This document shows positions 30,928-38,986 of a stretch of DNA of 64,000 nucleotides, piece after piece. The notes under the pieces were generated by a model, which saw nothing but the letters and a program-made list of their open reading frames with translations, made no database searches and was not told the DNA's origin. Origin of the DNA: Mycobacterium sp. GA-2829. Its GTDB lineage: Bacteria > Actinomycetota > Actinomycetes > Mycobacteriales > Mycobacteriaceae. The position numbers and the translations under genes were made by a program. Location of the stretch: assembly GCF_001499965.1 (NCBI RefSeq), contig NZ_LQIT01000013.1:1-64000 (forward strand), written 5' to 3'. The stretch's first letter is position 1. Each line of letters begins with the position of its first letter.

Positions 30928-32027
30928 AGATCACCCGGCTGGACGCGATCCCGTTCGCGATCCCGTATGTCAAACCGCTCGAGTTCGCCTCGGGTGAGGT
31001 CACCGTCGCTGAACACGTGCTGGTGCGCGTGCATACCGACGACGGCGTCGTGGGTGTCGCGGAGGCGCCGCCCCGCCCGTTCACCTACGGCGAGACCCAG
31101 GCCGGGATCGTCGCGGTGATCGAGGGGATCTTCGCCCCGCAGATCGTCGGGCTCACGCTGACCGAACGCGAGGTGGCCGGCGCCCGGATGGGCCGTACCG
31201 TGGGCAACCCCACCGCCAAGTCCGCCGTCGACATGGCGATCTGGGATGCGCTCGGACGCACGCTGGAGTTGCCGGTCAGCGATCTGCTCGGCGGGTTCAC
31301 CGACCGCATGCGCGTCAGCCACATGCTCGGATTCGACACTCCCGCGGCGATGGTCGCCGAAGCCGAGCGGATGCGCGACACCTACGGCATCACCACGTTC
31401 AAGGTGAAGGTCGGCCGGCGCCCGGTGTCACTGGACACCGCGGTGGTCCGCGCGCTGCGGGAACGTTTCGGCGGCTCCGTCGACCTCTACGTGGACGGCA
31501 ACCGTGGTTGGACCGCATCGGAATCCCTGCGGGCCATGAAGCAGATGGCCGACCTCGACCTGCTGTTCGCCGAGGAGTTGTGTCCGGCCGACGACGTGCT
31601 CGGGCGGCGCCGCCTGGTCGGGGCGCTGGATGTGCCGTTCATCGCCGACGAATCGGTGCCCACCCCCGCCGACGTGACCCGGGAGCTACTCGCCGGCGCC
31701 GCGACCGCGATCAGCATCAAGACCGCGCGCACCGGTTTCACCCAGTCGCAACGTGTACACCACCTCGCCGAGGGCCTCGGGGTCGAGATCGTCATGGGCA
31801 ATCAGATCGACGGTCAGGTCGGCACCGCGTGTGCCGTCACGTTCGGCACCGCCTTCGCGGCCACCTCGCGCTACGCCGGTGAACTGTCGAACTTCCTCGA
31901 CATGAGCGACGACCTGCTCGCCGAGCCGCTGCAGATCCGTGACGGCGTCATGCGTCGCCCCGCGGGCAACGGTCTGGGCATCGAGATCGACCCCGACAAG
32001 CTAGCCCGCTACCGCACAGACATCTGA
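30924..32027 (+). CDS. catB: Muconate cycloisomerase
   Basis: 367 residues, enolase superfamily, muconate-lactonising subgroup. Catalytic lysine pair K160/K162 in FKVKVG, metal ligands D191, E217 and D242 (DGN, AEE, ADES), and base K266 in SIKTAR. It converts cis,cis-muconate to muconolactone. The GTG at 30924 overlaps the regulator stop. It is followed by catA with a 28-bp gap. Confidence 0.93.
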   Translation: MKITRLDAIPFAIPYVKPLEFASGEVTVAEHVLVRVHTDDGVVGVAEAPPRPFTYGETQAGIVAVIEGIFAPQIVGLTLTEREVAGARMGRTVGNPTAKSAVDMAIWDALGRTLELPVSDLLGGFTDRMRVSHMLGFDTPAAMVAEAERMRDTYGITTFKVKVGRRPVSLDTAVVRALRERFGGSVDLYVDGNRGWTASESLRAMKQMADLDLLFAEELCPADDVLGRRRLVGALDVPFIADESVPTPADVTRELLAGAATAISIKTARTGFTQSQRVHHLAEGLGVEIVMGNQIDGQVGTACAVTFGTAFAATSRYAGELSNFLDMSDDLLAEPLQIRDGVMRRPAGNGLGIEIDPDKLARYRTDI

Positions 32028-32055
32028 AACAGCCCACTGCACAAGGAGATCCACG

Positions 32056-32928
32056 ATGACCACGTTCCAGACACCCACACCCGCCCAGACCGCCACCGCC
32101 GCCGCGTCCGGCGCCTCGGCCACCGACCGTTTCCGCACCGACAAGTCGCCGTACGACGCCGTCGGTGACACCCCGTCGGAGCGGGTCGACCTGCTGGCCC
32201 GTGAGGTGCTCTCCGCGGTGCACGAGACGATCCGCAAGCACCGGGTCACCTACGACGAGTACAACGCGCTCAAGGCGTGGCTGATCGGTGTCGGCGAGGA
32301 CGGCGAATGGCCGCTGTTCCTCGACGTCTGGGTCGAACACGCCGTCGAGGATGTCGCCACCTCCCACCGCAGCGGGAACCGGGGCAGCATCGAGGGCCCC
32401 TACTACGTTCCGAACTCGCCGGACCTCGGAGCCGACGGAACCATGCCGATGCGTTCGGACGAGCGGGGCACACCGCTGGTGTGGAGCGGCCGGATCACCT
32501 CCACCGACGGCACTCCGCTGCCCGGCAAGGTCGAGCTGTGGCACGCCGACGCCGACGGGTTCTACTCACAGTTCGCCCCCGGTATCCCGGAATGGAATCT
32601 GCGGGCCAGCTTCACCACCGGTCCCGACGGCGCCTTCCGCATCCGCACCATCCGTCCGGCGCCGTACCAGATCCCCACCGACGGGTCCTGCGGCAAGCTG
32701 ATCGCCGCCGCCGGCTGGCATGCCTGGCGCCCGGCCCACCTGCACGTCAAGGTGTCCGCGCCCGGCCACGAACTGCTCACCGCCCAGCTGTACTTCCCGG
32801 GTGACCCGCACAACGACGACGACATCGCCACCGCCGTCAAGCCGGAGTTGGTGCTGGCGCCTGCGCCGCAGCGCGATGGCGGCGAAGCGGTGACCTACGA
32901 CTTCGTCCTCGACCCGGTCCGGGGCTGA
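32056..32928 (+). CDS. catA: Catechol 1,2-dioxygenase (intradiol)
   Basis: 290 residues. An N-terminal helical dimerisation region precedes the intradiol core. Fe(III) ligands by alignment to known CatA: Y170 (GFYSQF), Y204 (APYQIP), H228 and H230 (RPAHLHV). It opens catechol between the hydroxyls to give cis,cis-muconate. AAGGAGA lies 8 nt before the ATG. Three genes in order catB-catA-catC. The first 25 residues are a variable TA-rich tail. Confidence 0.95.
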   Translation: MTTFQTPTPAQTATAAASGASATDRFRTDKSPYDAVGDTPSERVDLLAREVLSAVHETIRKHRVTYDEYNALKAWLIGVGEDGEWPLFLDVWVEHAVEDVATSHRSGNRGSIEGPYYVPNSPDLGADGTMPMRSDERGTPLVWSGRITSTDGTPLPGKVELWHADADGFYSQFAPGIPEWNLRASFTTGPDGAFRIRTIRPAPYQIPTDGSCGKLIAAAGWHAWRPAHLHVKVSAPGHELLTAQLYFPGDPHNDDDIATAVKPELVLAPAPQRDGGEAVTYDFVLDPVRG

Positions 32929-33213
32929 GTGTCGATGCAATTCCACGTACGGATGGACGTCCGGATCCCCTACGAGATGGATCCGGAGGTGCGCACCGAG
33001 TTGATCGCCCGGGAGAAGGCGTATTCGCAGGAGTTGCAACGGTCGGGGAAGTGGCCGCAGATCTGGCGCATCGTCGGCGAGTACTCGAACTTCTCGATCT
33101 TCGACGTCGACTCGAACGACGAACTGCACGATCTGATCTCAGGGCTGCCGCTCTTCCCTTACATGGACATCCACGTCACGCCGCTGGCGAGGCACCCGTC
33201 CGACGTCAAGTAG
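32929..33213 (+). CDS. catC: Muconolactone delta-isomerase
   Basis: 94 residues, the standard CatC size, with the family pattern FHVRMDVRIPYEMD and WRIVGEYSNFSIFDVDSNDELHDLISGLPLFPYMDIHVTPLARHP. It turns muconolactone into 3-oxoadipate enol-lactone, the PcaD substrate. A GTG at 32929 directly follows the catA stop; an ATG at 32935 is equally possible and would shorten it by two residues. Its 3' end overlaps that of the convergent ybaK-like gene by 8 bp. Confidence 0.93.
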   Translation: MSMQFHVRMDVRIPYEMDPEVRTELIAREKAYSQELQRSGKWPQIWRIVGEYSNFSIFDVDSNDELHDLISGLPLFPYMDIHVTPLARHPSDVK

Positions 33214-33736
33214 CGGCGACGTCCGCTGTCACGGCGCCGGTGAGCCGGATCAGGTCCTGCGGGGCCACCACGATCTCGAGGCCGCGCTTACCGGCGCTGC
33301 ACAGGATCCGGTCCCACTCCAGTGCCGAGGAGTCGACGACCGTCGGCAGCCGCTTGCGCTGACCCAGCGGAGAGATCCCGCCGAGTACGTAACCCGTCGA
33401 GCGTTCGGCTGCGGCCCGCTCGGCCATGGTGGCCTTCGGGACGCCGAGCGCGGCGGCGGCCGCCTTCAGCGACAATTTGGCCGGCACCGGCAGTACCGCC
33501 ACCGCAAGACCCTTCGGGAGCGCGATGACCAGGGTCTTGAAGACCTGCGCGGCCCCGATCCCGGTGGCGGCGAGTTCCTCGACGGCCTCCTCGCCGTAGG
33601 AACCGGCGCGCGGATCGTGCCGGTACTGCAGGACCTCATGGGGCACTTTCGCGGTGACCAGGGCCGCGATCGCCGGTGTAGCTGCGCGCACGCCGGTCAG
33701 CTTAGGACGCGCATCGGTTGCGATCGGGAACAACAT
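33206..33736 (-). CDS. ybaK: Cys-tRNA(Pro)/Cys-tRNA(Cys) deacylase, YbaK/EbsC family
   Basis: 176 residues. The conserved trans-editing features are the early [18 protein letters not shown], the FKTLVI strand with its key lysine, and [13 protein letters not shown] near the C-terminal third. It removes cysteine from mischarged tRNA(Pro). The frame may start at ATG 33736 or at GTG 33691; neither has a strong ribosome site. ATG 33736 would overlap the -35 region of the sigH promoter on the opposite strand. A YbaK-like gene sits near sigH in M. tuberculosis (Rv3224A/B). Confidence 0.85.
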   Translation of the reverse strand: MLFPIATDARPKLTGVRAATPAIAALVTAKVPHEVLQYRHDPRAGSYGEEAVEELAATGIGAAQVFKTLVIALPKGLAVAVLPVPAKLSLKAAAAALGVPKATMAERAAAERSTGYVLGGISPLGQRKRLPTVVDSSALEWDRILCSAGKRGLEIVVAPQDLIRLTGAVTADVAAT

Positions 33737-33754
33737 CGCGCGGTGATGCTGTTG
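33727..33754 (+). promoter_or_regulatory. SigH-type promoter upstream of sigH
   Basis: GGAACA at 33727-33732 and TGTTG at 33750-33754, separated by 17 nt, fit the SigH consensus GGAAYA-N16-20-SGTT except for the first -10 base. It lies about 75 bp before the SD-supported sigH start and would give the known autoregulation of sigH. Confidence 0.55.
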
Positions 33755-33828
33755 TTGGTGGTACTTCGGGCGTGTACGCGCCCGGGAACGTGTCGGTCAC
33801 TACCACTAGGATCAACAGGAGGACTCTG

Positions 33829-34542
33829 GTGCCATTGGCCTGCCTGGAACGTCCGGTGGATCTGCCGGGCCTGTTCGACGGTGCCGCGACAGAAGGGACG
33901 GTGTCGACCACGATGACCGACATCGACGGATCGGCGGTCGAACGAGAAGAATCCGACGCCGAACTGACCGCACGTTTCGAGCGCGATGCGATTCCGCTGC
34001 TCGATCAGCTCTACGGCGGTGCGCTGCGGATGACGCGCAATCCCGCCGACGCCGAGGACCTGCTGCAGGAGACGATGGTCAAGGCGTACGCCGGGTTCCG
34101 GTCGTTCCGCGAGGGCACCAATCTCAAGGCGTGGCTCTACCGCATCCTGACCAACACCTACATCAACAGCTACCGCAAGAAGCAGCGCCAGCCGTCGGAA
34201 TACCCCACCGAGGAGATCACCGACTGGCAGCTGGCGGCGAACGCCGAACACTCGTCGACGGGTCTGCGATCAGCGGAGGTGGAGGCGCTCGAGACGCTGC
34301 CCGACACCGAGATCAAGGCGGCGCTGCAGGCGCTGCCCGAGGAATTCCGGATGGCGGTCTACTACGCCGACGTCGAAGGCTTCCCGTACAAGGAGATCGC
34401 CGAGATCATGGACACGCCCATCGGGACCGTGATGTCCCGGCTCCACCGCGGCCGCAAGCAGCTCCGTGAGCTGCTCGCCGATGTCGCCCGAGACCGCGGG
34501 TTCATCCGCGGAGCGCAAGCGCCCGAGGAGGTGTCGTCGTGA
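33829..34542 (+). CDS. sigH: ECF sigma factor SigH (heat and oxidative stress)
   Basis: 237 residues. Sigma region 2 is [43 protein letters not shown]..., region 4 is [45 protein letters not shown]. SigH directs thioredoxin, sigB/E and chaperone genes after thiol stress, and is held by RshA. Start choice: AGGAGG at 33817-33822 with 6 nt to the in-frame GTG 33829 is the best ribosome site and gives a 28-residue extra N-terminus over the M. tuberculosis-like MTDIDGS start (ATG 33913; a GTG at 33901 is also possible). The stop overlaps rshA as GTGA. Confidence 0.93.
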   Translation: MPLACLERPVDLPGLFDGAATEGTVSTTMTDIDGSAVEREESDAELTARFERDAIPLLDQLYGGALRMTRNPADAEDLLQETMVKAYAGFRSFREGTNLKAWLYRILTNTYINSYRKKQRQPSEYPTEEITDWQLAANAEHSSTGLRSAEVEALETLPDTEIKAALQALPEEFRMAVYYADVEGFPYKEIAEIMDTPIGTVMSRLHRGRKQLRELLADVARDRGFIRGAQAPEEVSS

Positions 34543-34835
34543 GTGACGAAGAGCGGTGGACCCCGCCGGTCGGTCCCGTCGACCCGGAACATCCGGAATG
34601 CGCCGCCGTCATCGCGGAGGTGTGGACGCTGCTCGACGGGGAGTGCACCCCGGAGACACGCGACAAGCTCAAGCACCACCTCGAGGAATGCCCCGCGTGC
34701 CTGCGCCACTACGGCGTGGAAGAGCGCGTCAAACGGCTGATCGCCGTCAAGTGCGGCGGGGAGAAGGCGCCGGACAGCCTGCGCGAGCGGTTGCGCATCG
34801 AGATCAGCCGCACCACGATCTACCGCAGCAGCTGA
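34539..34835 (+). CDS. rshA: Anti-sigma factor RshA (ZAS family)
   Basis: 98 residues. The zinc-associated anti-sigma motif H-x3-C-x2-C is [13 protein letters not shown], and [19 protein letters not shown] is the typical core. It binds reduced SigH and releases it when the cysteines oxidise. GTG at 34539 overlaps the sigH stop, so the two are translationally coupled. Confidence 0.94.
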   Translation: MSDEERWTPPVGPVDPEHPECAAVIAEVWTLLDGECTPETRDKLKHHLEECPACLRHYGVEERVKRLIAVKCGGEKAPDSLRERLRIEISRTTIYRSS

Positions 34836-34846
34836 CCCTGCACACA

Positions 34847-34892
34847 ACGAAACGACGGTTGCCGACCGAATGGTCGACGACCGTCGTTTCGT
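34847..34892. terminator. Bidirectional hairpin after rshA
   Basis: A 13-bp stem, ACGAAACGACGGT at 34847-34859 with its complement at 34880-34892, continues inward with a further paired GACC/GGTC core around GAAT. It lies between rshA and the convergent bL37 gene. Confidence 0.75.
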
Positions 34893-34905
34893 GTATCAGT
34901 TCAGG

Positions 34906-34998
34906 TCAGCGAACGGACTTCGACCCGGCGTTGGGTCGCTTGCCGTGATTCGCCTTGGTGTTCTTCCGGTCGCGCTTCTTGCGGCCTCGCTTGGCCAT
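34906..34998 (-). CDS. bL37: 50S ribosomal protein bL37 (small basic mycobacterial ribosomal protein)
   Basis: 30 residues, start MAKRGRKKRDRKNTKANH, very basic, as in the short ribosomal protein bL37 found in mycobacterial 50S structures, from memory about 24 residues. The call rests on that recalled likeness. GGAGG lies 8 nt before the ATG at 34998. It is small enough to be missed by many gene finders. It is convergent with rshA (hairpin between) and divergent from the biotinyl-domain gene, the neighbourhood seen in other mycobacteria. The last six residues are less certain to be typical. Confidence 0.75.
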   Translation of the reverse strand: MAKRGRKKRDRKNTKANHGKRPNAGSKSVR

Positions 34999-35142
34999 CG
35001 GGGTACCTCCGTGTGTCCGAGTATTCACCGACCCGCTCCCGCGGATGGTTGTAGGACATTGTCTCACGGCCCGGCGGGTGCTCCGACGCCGCGGGGTTGT
35101 GGTTCGATAGAGCGGCAACAGCTGACAGTGAGTGGGGTGAAG

Positions 35143-35358
35143 ATGGCCGAGGACGTTCGCGCGGAGATCGTGGCCAGTGTGCTCGAGGTCGTGGTCCACG
35201 AAGGCGATCAGATCGGCGAGGGTGACACCCTGGTCCTGCTCGAGTCCATGAAGATGGAGATTCCGGTGCTGGCCGAGGTCGCGGGCACGGTGACCAAGGT
35301 CAATGTCGCCGAGGGTGACGTCATCCAGGCCGGTGACCTCATCGCGGTGATCAGCTAG
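35143..35358 (+). CDS. Biotin/lipoyl-attachment domain protein (TB7.3-like)
   Basis: 71 residues consisting of one biotinyl domain with the attachment site ESMKMEI (lysine 37) and flanking GEGDTLVLL and GDVIQAGDLIAVIS. TB7.3 (Rv3221c) of M. tuberculosis is biotinylated in this manner; it is a free carrier-like domain, whose carboxylase partner is unclear. ATG at 35143 follows a GTGGGGTGAAG stretch. It precedes pdtaS by 27 bp, so an operon is possible. Confidence 0.93.
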   Translation: MAEDVRAEIVASVLEVVVHEGDQIGEGDTLVLLESMKMEIPVLAEVAGTVTKVNVAEGDVIQAGDLIAVIS

Positions 35359-35385
35359 CGCTTCTCCCGTCCCCGGTAGAGCGAT

Positions 35386-36876
35386 ATGTCGACCCTCGGT
35401 GATCTGCTCGCCGAGCACACGGTCCTGCCCGGCAATGCCGTCGACCATCTGCATGCGGTGGTCGGGGAGTGGCAGCTGCTGGCCGATCTGTCTTTCGCCG
35501 ATTACCTGATGTGGGTGCGCCGCGACGACGGCGTGCTGGTCTGTGTGGCGCAGGTGCGGCCGAACACCGCCCCCACCGTGCTGCTGGCCGACGCGGTGGG
35601 CACCACCGCGATACCCGAGACCATGCCGTTGGTGACGGCGACGTTCGAGTCCGGGATCATCGGCCGCGAAGGGCCGACGGCGCAGACCGATGCGCCCGGA
35701 CTCAACGTCGAGGCGGTCCCGGTGCGCTACCGCGAGGACGTCGTGGCGGTGCTCACCCACCAGACCGCGCTCGCGTCGCGACGCACGGCCAGCCCGCTGG
35801 AGATCGCCTACCTCGACTGCGCGGCCGACCTGTTGATCATGCTGTCGGAGGGCACCTTTCCGAACGTGGGCGACCTCGCGATGTCGCGGTCGAGCCCCCG
35901 GGTCGGCGACGGATTCATCCGTCTCGACGACGCGGGCGACGTGGTGTTCGCCAGCCCCAACGGCATCTCGGCCTATCACCGCATGGGCCTGGCCGCCGAC
36001 CTCGAAGGGCACAACCTCGTGGCGGTGACGCGTCCGCTCATCTCGGACCCGTTCGAGGCTCAGGAACTGGCCAACCACGTACGCGATTCGCTCGCAGGCG
36101 GTTCGAGTATGCGCATGGAGGTCGACGCGGGCGGCGCCGCGGTGCTGATGCGCACGATCCCGCTGGTGGTGCACGGCGCGGCGGCCGGTGCGGCGGTGCT
36201 GATCCGCGACGTCACCGAGGTGAAGCGGCGCGACCGGGCGCTGCTGTCGAAGGACGCGACGATCCGCGAGATCCACCACCGCGTCAAGAACAATCTCCAG
36301 ACGGTGGCGGCGCTGCTACGGCTGCAGGCGCGGCGGACGAACAACGCCGAGGGCCGTGAGGCGCTGATGGAGTCGGTGCGCCGGGTGTCGTCGATCGCCC
36401 AGGTGCACGACGCGCTGTCGATGTCGGTCAACGAGGAGGTCAACCTCGACGAGGTGGTCGACCGCATCCTGCCGATCATGAACGACGTGGCGAGCGTCGG
36501 TCCGCCGATCCGGATCAAACGCGAAGGCGATCTCGGCGTGCTCGACGCCGACCGGGCGACGGCGCTGGTCATGGTCATCACCGAGGTGGTGCAGAACGCG
36601 ATCGAGCACGCATTCGACGCGACCACCGCGCAGGGCAGTGTCACGATCCGCGCGGAGCGTTCGGCCCGGTGGTTGGACGTCGTGGTGCACGACGACGGCC
36701 GTGGGCTGCCCGCCGGGTTCAGCCTCGAGAAGTCAGACCGGCTGGGGTTGCAGATCGTGCGGACGTTGGTCTCGGCGGAGTTGGACGGGTCGCTCGGGAT
36801 GCACGATGTGCCGAGCGGGGGGACGGATGTGGTGCTGAGGGTCCCGATCGGGCGCCGCGGCCGAGCCGCGCAGTAG
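35386..36876 (+). CDS. pdtaS: Sensor histidine kinase PdtaS
   Basis: 496 residues, soluble. An N-terminal GAF-like domain (to about 150) and a PAS-like domain (to about 275) precede a HisKA_2 dimerisation helix with the phosphoacceptor in REIHHRVKNNLQ (H297/H298), and a HATPase with NAIEHAF and DDGRGLP. It phosphorylates the antiterminator PdtaR, controlling RNA targets and metal/NO responses. It equals Rv3220c. The last codons run into a tandem repeat array (36859-36943); the TAG stop lies in its first unit. Confidence 0.95.
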   Translation: MSTLGDLLAEHTVLPGNAVDHLHAVVGEWQLLADLSFADYLMWVRRDDGVLVCVAQVRPNTAPTVLLADAVGTTAIPETMPLVTATFESGIIGREGPTAQTDAPGLNVEAVPVRYREDVVAVLTHQTALASRRTASPLEIAYLDCAADLLIMLSEGTFPNVGDLAMSRSSPRVGDGFIRLDDAGDVVFASPNGISAYHRMGLAADLEGHNLVAVTRPLISDPFEAQELANHVRDSLAGGSSMRMEVDAGGAAVLMRTIPLVVHGAAAGAAVLIRDVTEVKRRDRALLSKDATIREIHHRVKNNLQTVAALLRLQARRTNNAEGREALMESVRRVSSIAQVHDALSMSVNEEVNLDEVVDRILPIMNDVASVGPPIRIKREGDLGVLDADRATALVMVITEVVQNAIEHAFDATTAQGSVTIRAERSARWLDVVVHDDGRGLPAGFSLEKSDRLGLQIVRTLVSAELDGSLGMHDVPSGGTDVVLRVPIGRRGRAAQ

Positions 36877-36943
36877 GCGGGAGCGGCCGAGCGCGCAGTA
36901 GGCGGAAGCGGCCGAGCCGCGCAGTAGGCGGGAGCGGCCGAGG
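36859..36943. repeat. Tandem repeat, about 26 bp x 3, covering the pdtaS stop
   Basis: Three units start GGCCGAGC and contain GCGCAGTAGGCGG: 36859-36884 (26 bp), 36885-36909 (25 bp, one base deleted) and 36910-36935 (26 bp, identical to the first), then a partial GGCCGAGG. Identity is near complete, so the array is recent and may vary in copy number like a mycobacterial VNTR. Confidence 0.9.
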
Positions 36944-37024
36944 TTGGCCAGTGCGCGCACCGGACATTGAAAGCCGGATTCACACGGAATGGTTCTCTGT
37001 AATTGAATTGTGTCTTCGAACACA

Positions 37025-37056
37025 GTGAAGGCCCCGACTTCCGTCGGGGCCTTCAC
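37025..37056. terminator. Bidirectional hairpin between pdtaS and whiB1
   Basis: A perfect 14-bp stem GTGAAGGCCCCGAC with loop TTCC and its complement, 17 bp from the whiB1 stop codon, serves both convergent genes. Confidence 0.8.
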
Positions 37057-37073
37057 TGAAGGTTCTAGCTGGT

Positions 37074-37328
37074 TCAGACTCCGCTGCGAGCCTTGGTGCG
37101 GGCATTGCGACGCTTGAGCGCGCGACGCTCGTCTTCGCTCATGCCGCCCCACACGCCGGCGTCCTGACCGGACTCCAAAGCCCAGCTCAGGCACTCGGTG
37201 GTGACGGGGCACCGGTTGCAGACGAGCTTCGCGTCGGCGATCTGCGCGAGCGCCGGCCCGCTGTTCCCTACCGGGAAGAACAGCTCCGGATCCTCGTCGC
37301 GACAGACGGCCTTATGACGCCAATCCAT
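37074..37328 (-). CDS. whiB1: Iron-sulfur transcription factor WhiB1
   Basis: 84 residues, complete. The [4Fe-4S] ligands are C9, C37, C40 and C46 (LVCNRCPVTTEC), with the WhiB turn GVWGG and a basic tail RRALKRRNARTKARSG for DNA contact. WhiB1 is essential in mycobacteria, binds SigA and reacts with nitric oxide. The upstream gap to the DAGK gene is AT-rich and should hold its promoter and operators. It corresponds to Rv3219. Confidence 0.97.
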   Translation of the reverse strand: MDWRHKAVCRDEDPELFFPVGNSGPALAQIADAKLVCNRCPVTTECLSWALESGQDAGVWGGMSEDERRALKRRNARTKARSGV

Positions 37329-37573
37329 TGTTTTAACTCCTCACTATGTGCGCAGCAGGGCGCACGAGCTTTTCTTCGGCTGTTAACGCGTGCACACAAA
37401 TGTTTCTGCACTGTTGCATCCGATATTTTCACAGGCTCGACGGATGTCAAGAGATGTGCGTTAACACGTGTGCAACGTCACTGGCGCGACCACGTTCCAG
37501 GTCCGCTTACCCACTCGTACTACACTCAACACACTTGCGCGCAAAATTTTTTTGACGTTTTCTTTTGCGCAGG
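37329..37573. promoter_or_regulatory. whiB1 upstream region with a repeated GTTAACRCGTGYRCA element
   Basis: 245 bp, unusually AT-rich for this genome. GTTAACGCGTGCACAC (37382-37397) and GTTAACACGTGTGCAAC (37460-37476) are near-identical 78 bp apart. A seven-T run occurs near 37549. whiB1 promoters in other mycobacteria bind CRP/Cmr-type regulators and WhiB1; these repeats are candidates. No gene was seen. Exact start point cannot be placed. Confidence 0.5.
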
Positions 37574-38524
37574 TCAGAGCGTTTTCGCGGACGGCGCGAC
37601 GACCGCGAGCGCGTCGGGAACCGCGGTGAAGGTCATGGTTTCGCGCGGCCCGACGTAATCTCCGTCGATCTGGCACGCCACCGGGACCGCGGAGGTGATC
37701 CGCACCCACGCCATATCGTCGTCGCGGATGAGATGGCGCGCCACCGGATCGGGTTCCCGGGCGAACATCTGCCGCGCCAGCCGCAGATTCGCCCACGCGT
37801 TCATGCTGGTCGTGGCGAACACTCCGAGCCCCGTCTCGAACGTCGTGCCCGGGTTCGTCCAGATCGGCCGGGCGTTGGCGTACGTCCACGGGCTCGCATT
37901 CGACACGAACGCGAAGTGCACGCCCTCGGTCGGCTGCTGGCCGGGCAGATGCAGCGTCAGCGTCGGTTCCTTGCGCACGCTGGCGAGGACCTCGCGCACC
38001 GCCACCCGGATGTAGCGCGACGCCGACACCTTGCGGCCCTTGGCGCGCTGCGCCTCCACCGCGGCCACGACGTCGCCGTCGACGCCCATGCCCGCGGTGA
38101 ACACCGCCCACCGCTCGCCGCAGTCCATCAGGCCGATCCGTCGCCATACCCCGGTGCGCCGGTACTCGCCGAGCAGGTCGACGAGCTGGTTGGTGGCCTC
38201 GATCGGATCGGGGCTGATGCCCAGCGCGCGGGCGAACACGTTGGCCGATCCGCCGGGCACCACCCCGACGGCCGGTGCGTCCGCGTCGCGACCTGCGCTC
38301 ACCACACCGTTGACGACCTCGTTCACGGTGCCGTCGCCACCGTGCACGATGAGCACGTCGACCCCCTGAGTGGCCGCCTCGCGGGCGATCTCGATGGCAT
38401 GGCCTCGATGGTCGGTGTGGGCGACCGTGAGCTCCACACGGCTCTCCAGCGCGTGGGCGAGCAGATCCCGGCCTGCCGCGGTGGTCGATGTGGCGTTCGG
38501 GTTGACGATCAGCACGGCACGCAC
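37574..38524 (-). CDS. Diacylglycerol kinase / sphingosine kinase-family lipid kinase (Rv3218-like)
   Basis: 316 residues. DAGK catalytic signature VHGGDGTVNEVVNGV at residues 60-74, with VPGGSANVFARAL and SNASPWTYANARP downstream. It probably phosphorylates a lipid alcohol such as diacylglycerol. The GTG at 38524 gives the normal MRAVLIVNPNATS start; TAGGCT lies 8 nt upstream, so a leaderless message is likely. The divergent small membrane-protein gene starts 40 bp away. Its stop codon is 245 bp from whiB1. Confidence 0.87.
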   Translation of the reverse strand: MRAVLIVNPNATSTTAAGRDLLAHALESRVELTVAHTDHRGHAIEIAREAATQGVDVLIVHGGDGTVNEVVNGVVSAGRDADAPAVGVVPGGSANVFARALGISPDPIEATNQLVDLLGEYRRTGVWRRIGLMDCGERWAVFTAGMGVDGDVVAAVEAQRAKGRKVSASRYIRVAVREVLASVRKEPTLTLHLPGQQPTEGVHFAFVSNASPWTYANARPIWTNPGTTFETGLGVFATTSMNAWANLRLARQMFAREPDPVARHLIRDDDMAWVRITSAVPVACQIDGDYVGPRETMTFTAVPDALAVVAPSAKTL

Positions 38525-38563
38525 GAGGCATGAGCCTAACGGCGAGCATCTAGGCTTTACGTC

Positions 38564-38986
38564 GTGACCGTTCCCGCCCCCTCCACCGTGCGCCAGGCCG
38601 CCGTCCTGGTCGCGATCGAGGGCGCCGCCGGGGTGGTGGCCGCCCTGCTGTTCGTGGTGCGCGGACTGTTCGGCGCCGACCAGCACATCGTCAGCGGCTT
38701 CGGCAACGCCATGTGGTTCGGCATCGTCGGGGGCGGGGTGCTCGCCGCCGGGTGGGCGCTGTGGACCGGACGGCGGTGGGGCCGCGGCATCGCGGTGTTC
38801 GCCCAACTGCTGCTGCTACCGGTGACGTGGTACGTCGCGGTCGGATCGCACCAGTGGTTCTACGGCATTCCGGTCGCCGCGGTCGCGGTGATTGCGCTGC
38901 TCCTGCTGTTCAGCCCCTCGGCGCTCGAGTGGCTGGGCGCTCAGGACTCCGCCAGCGCCGACAACTCCGGACCCGACACCCGGTAG
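38564..38986 (+). CDS. Small integral membrane protein (Rv3217c-like)
   Basis: 140 residues with about four predicted membrane helices (e.g. VAVIALLLLFSPSALEWL near the end) and no known motif. GTG at 38564 lies 7 nt after TAGGCT (38551-38556), which fits a leaderless start. The 3' end overlaps the convergent GNAT gene by 46 bp. It is divergent from the lipid-kinase gene, so the two may share control. Function is unknown. Confidence 0.75.
   Translation: MTVPAPSTVRQAAVLVAIEGAAGVVAALLFVVRGLFGADQHIVSGFGNAMWFGIVGGGVLAAGWALWTGRRWGRGIAVFAQLLLLPVTWYVAVGSHQWFYGIPVAAVAVIALLLLFSPSALEWLGAQDSASADNSGPDTR

Noticed and set aside
37016..37031. SOS-like TCGAAC after pdtaS
   Set aside because: Only the left half fits; the right half does not match GTTCGA, and it lies between convergent genes.
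37329..37573. CRP/GlxR box (TGTGA-N6-TCACA) upstream of whiB1
   Set aside because: TGTGCAACGTCAC at 37470-37482 has the wrong spacing and no exact match was found.
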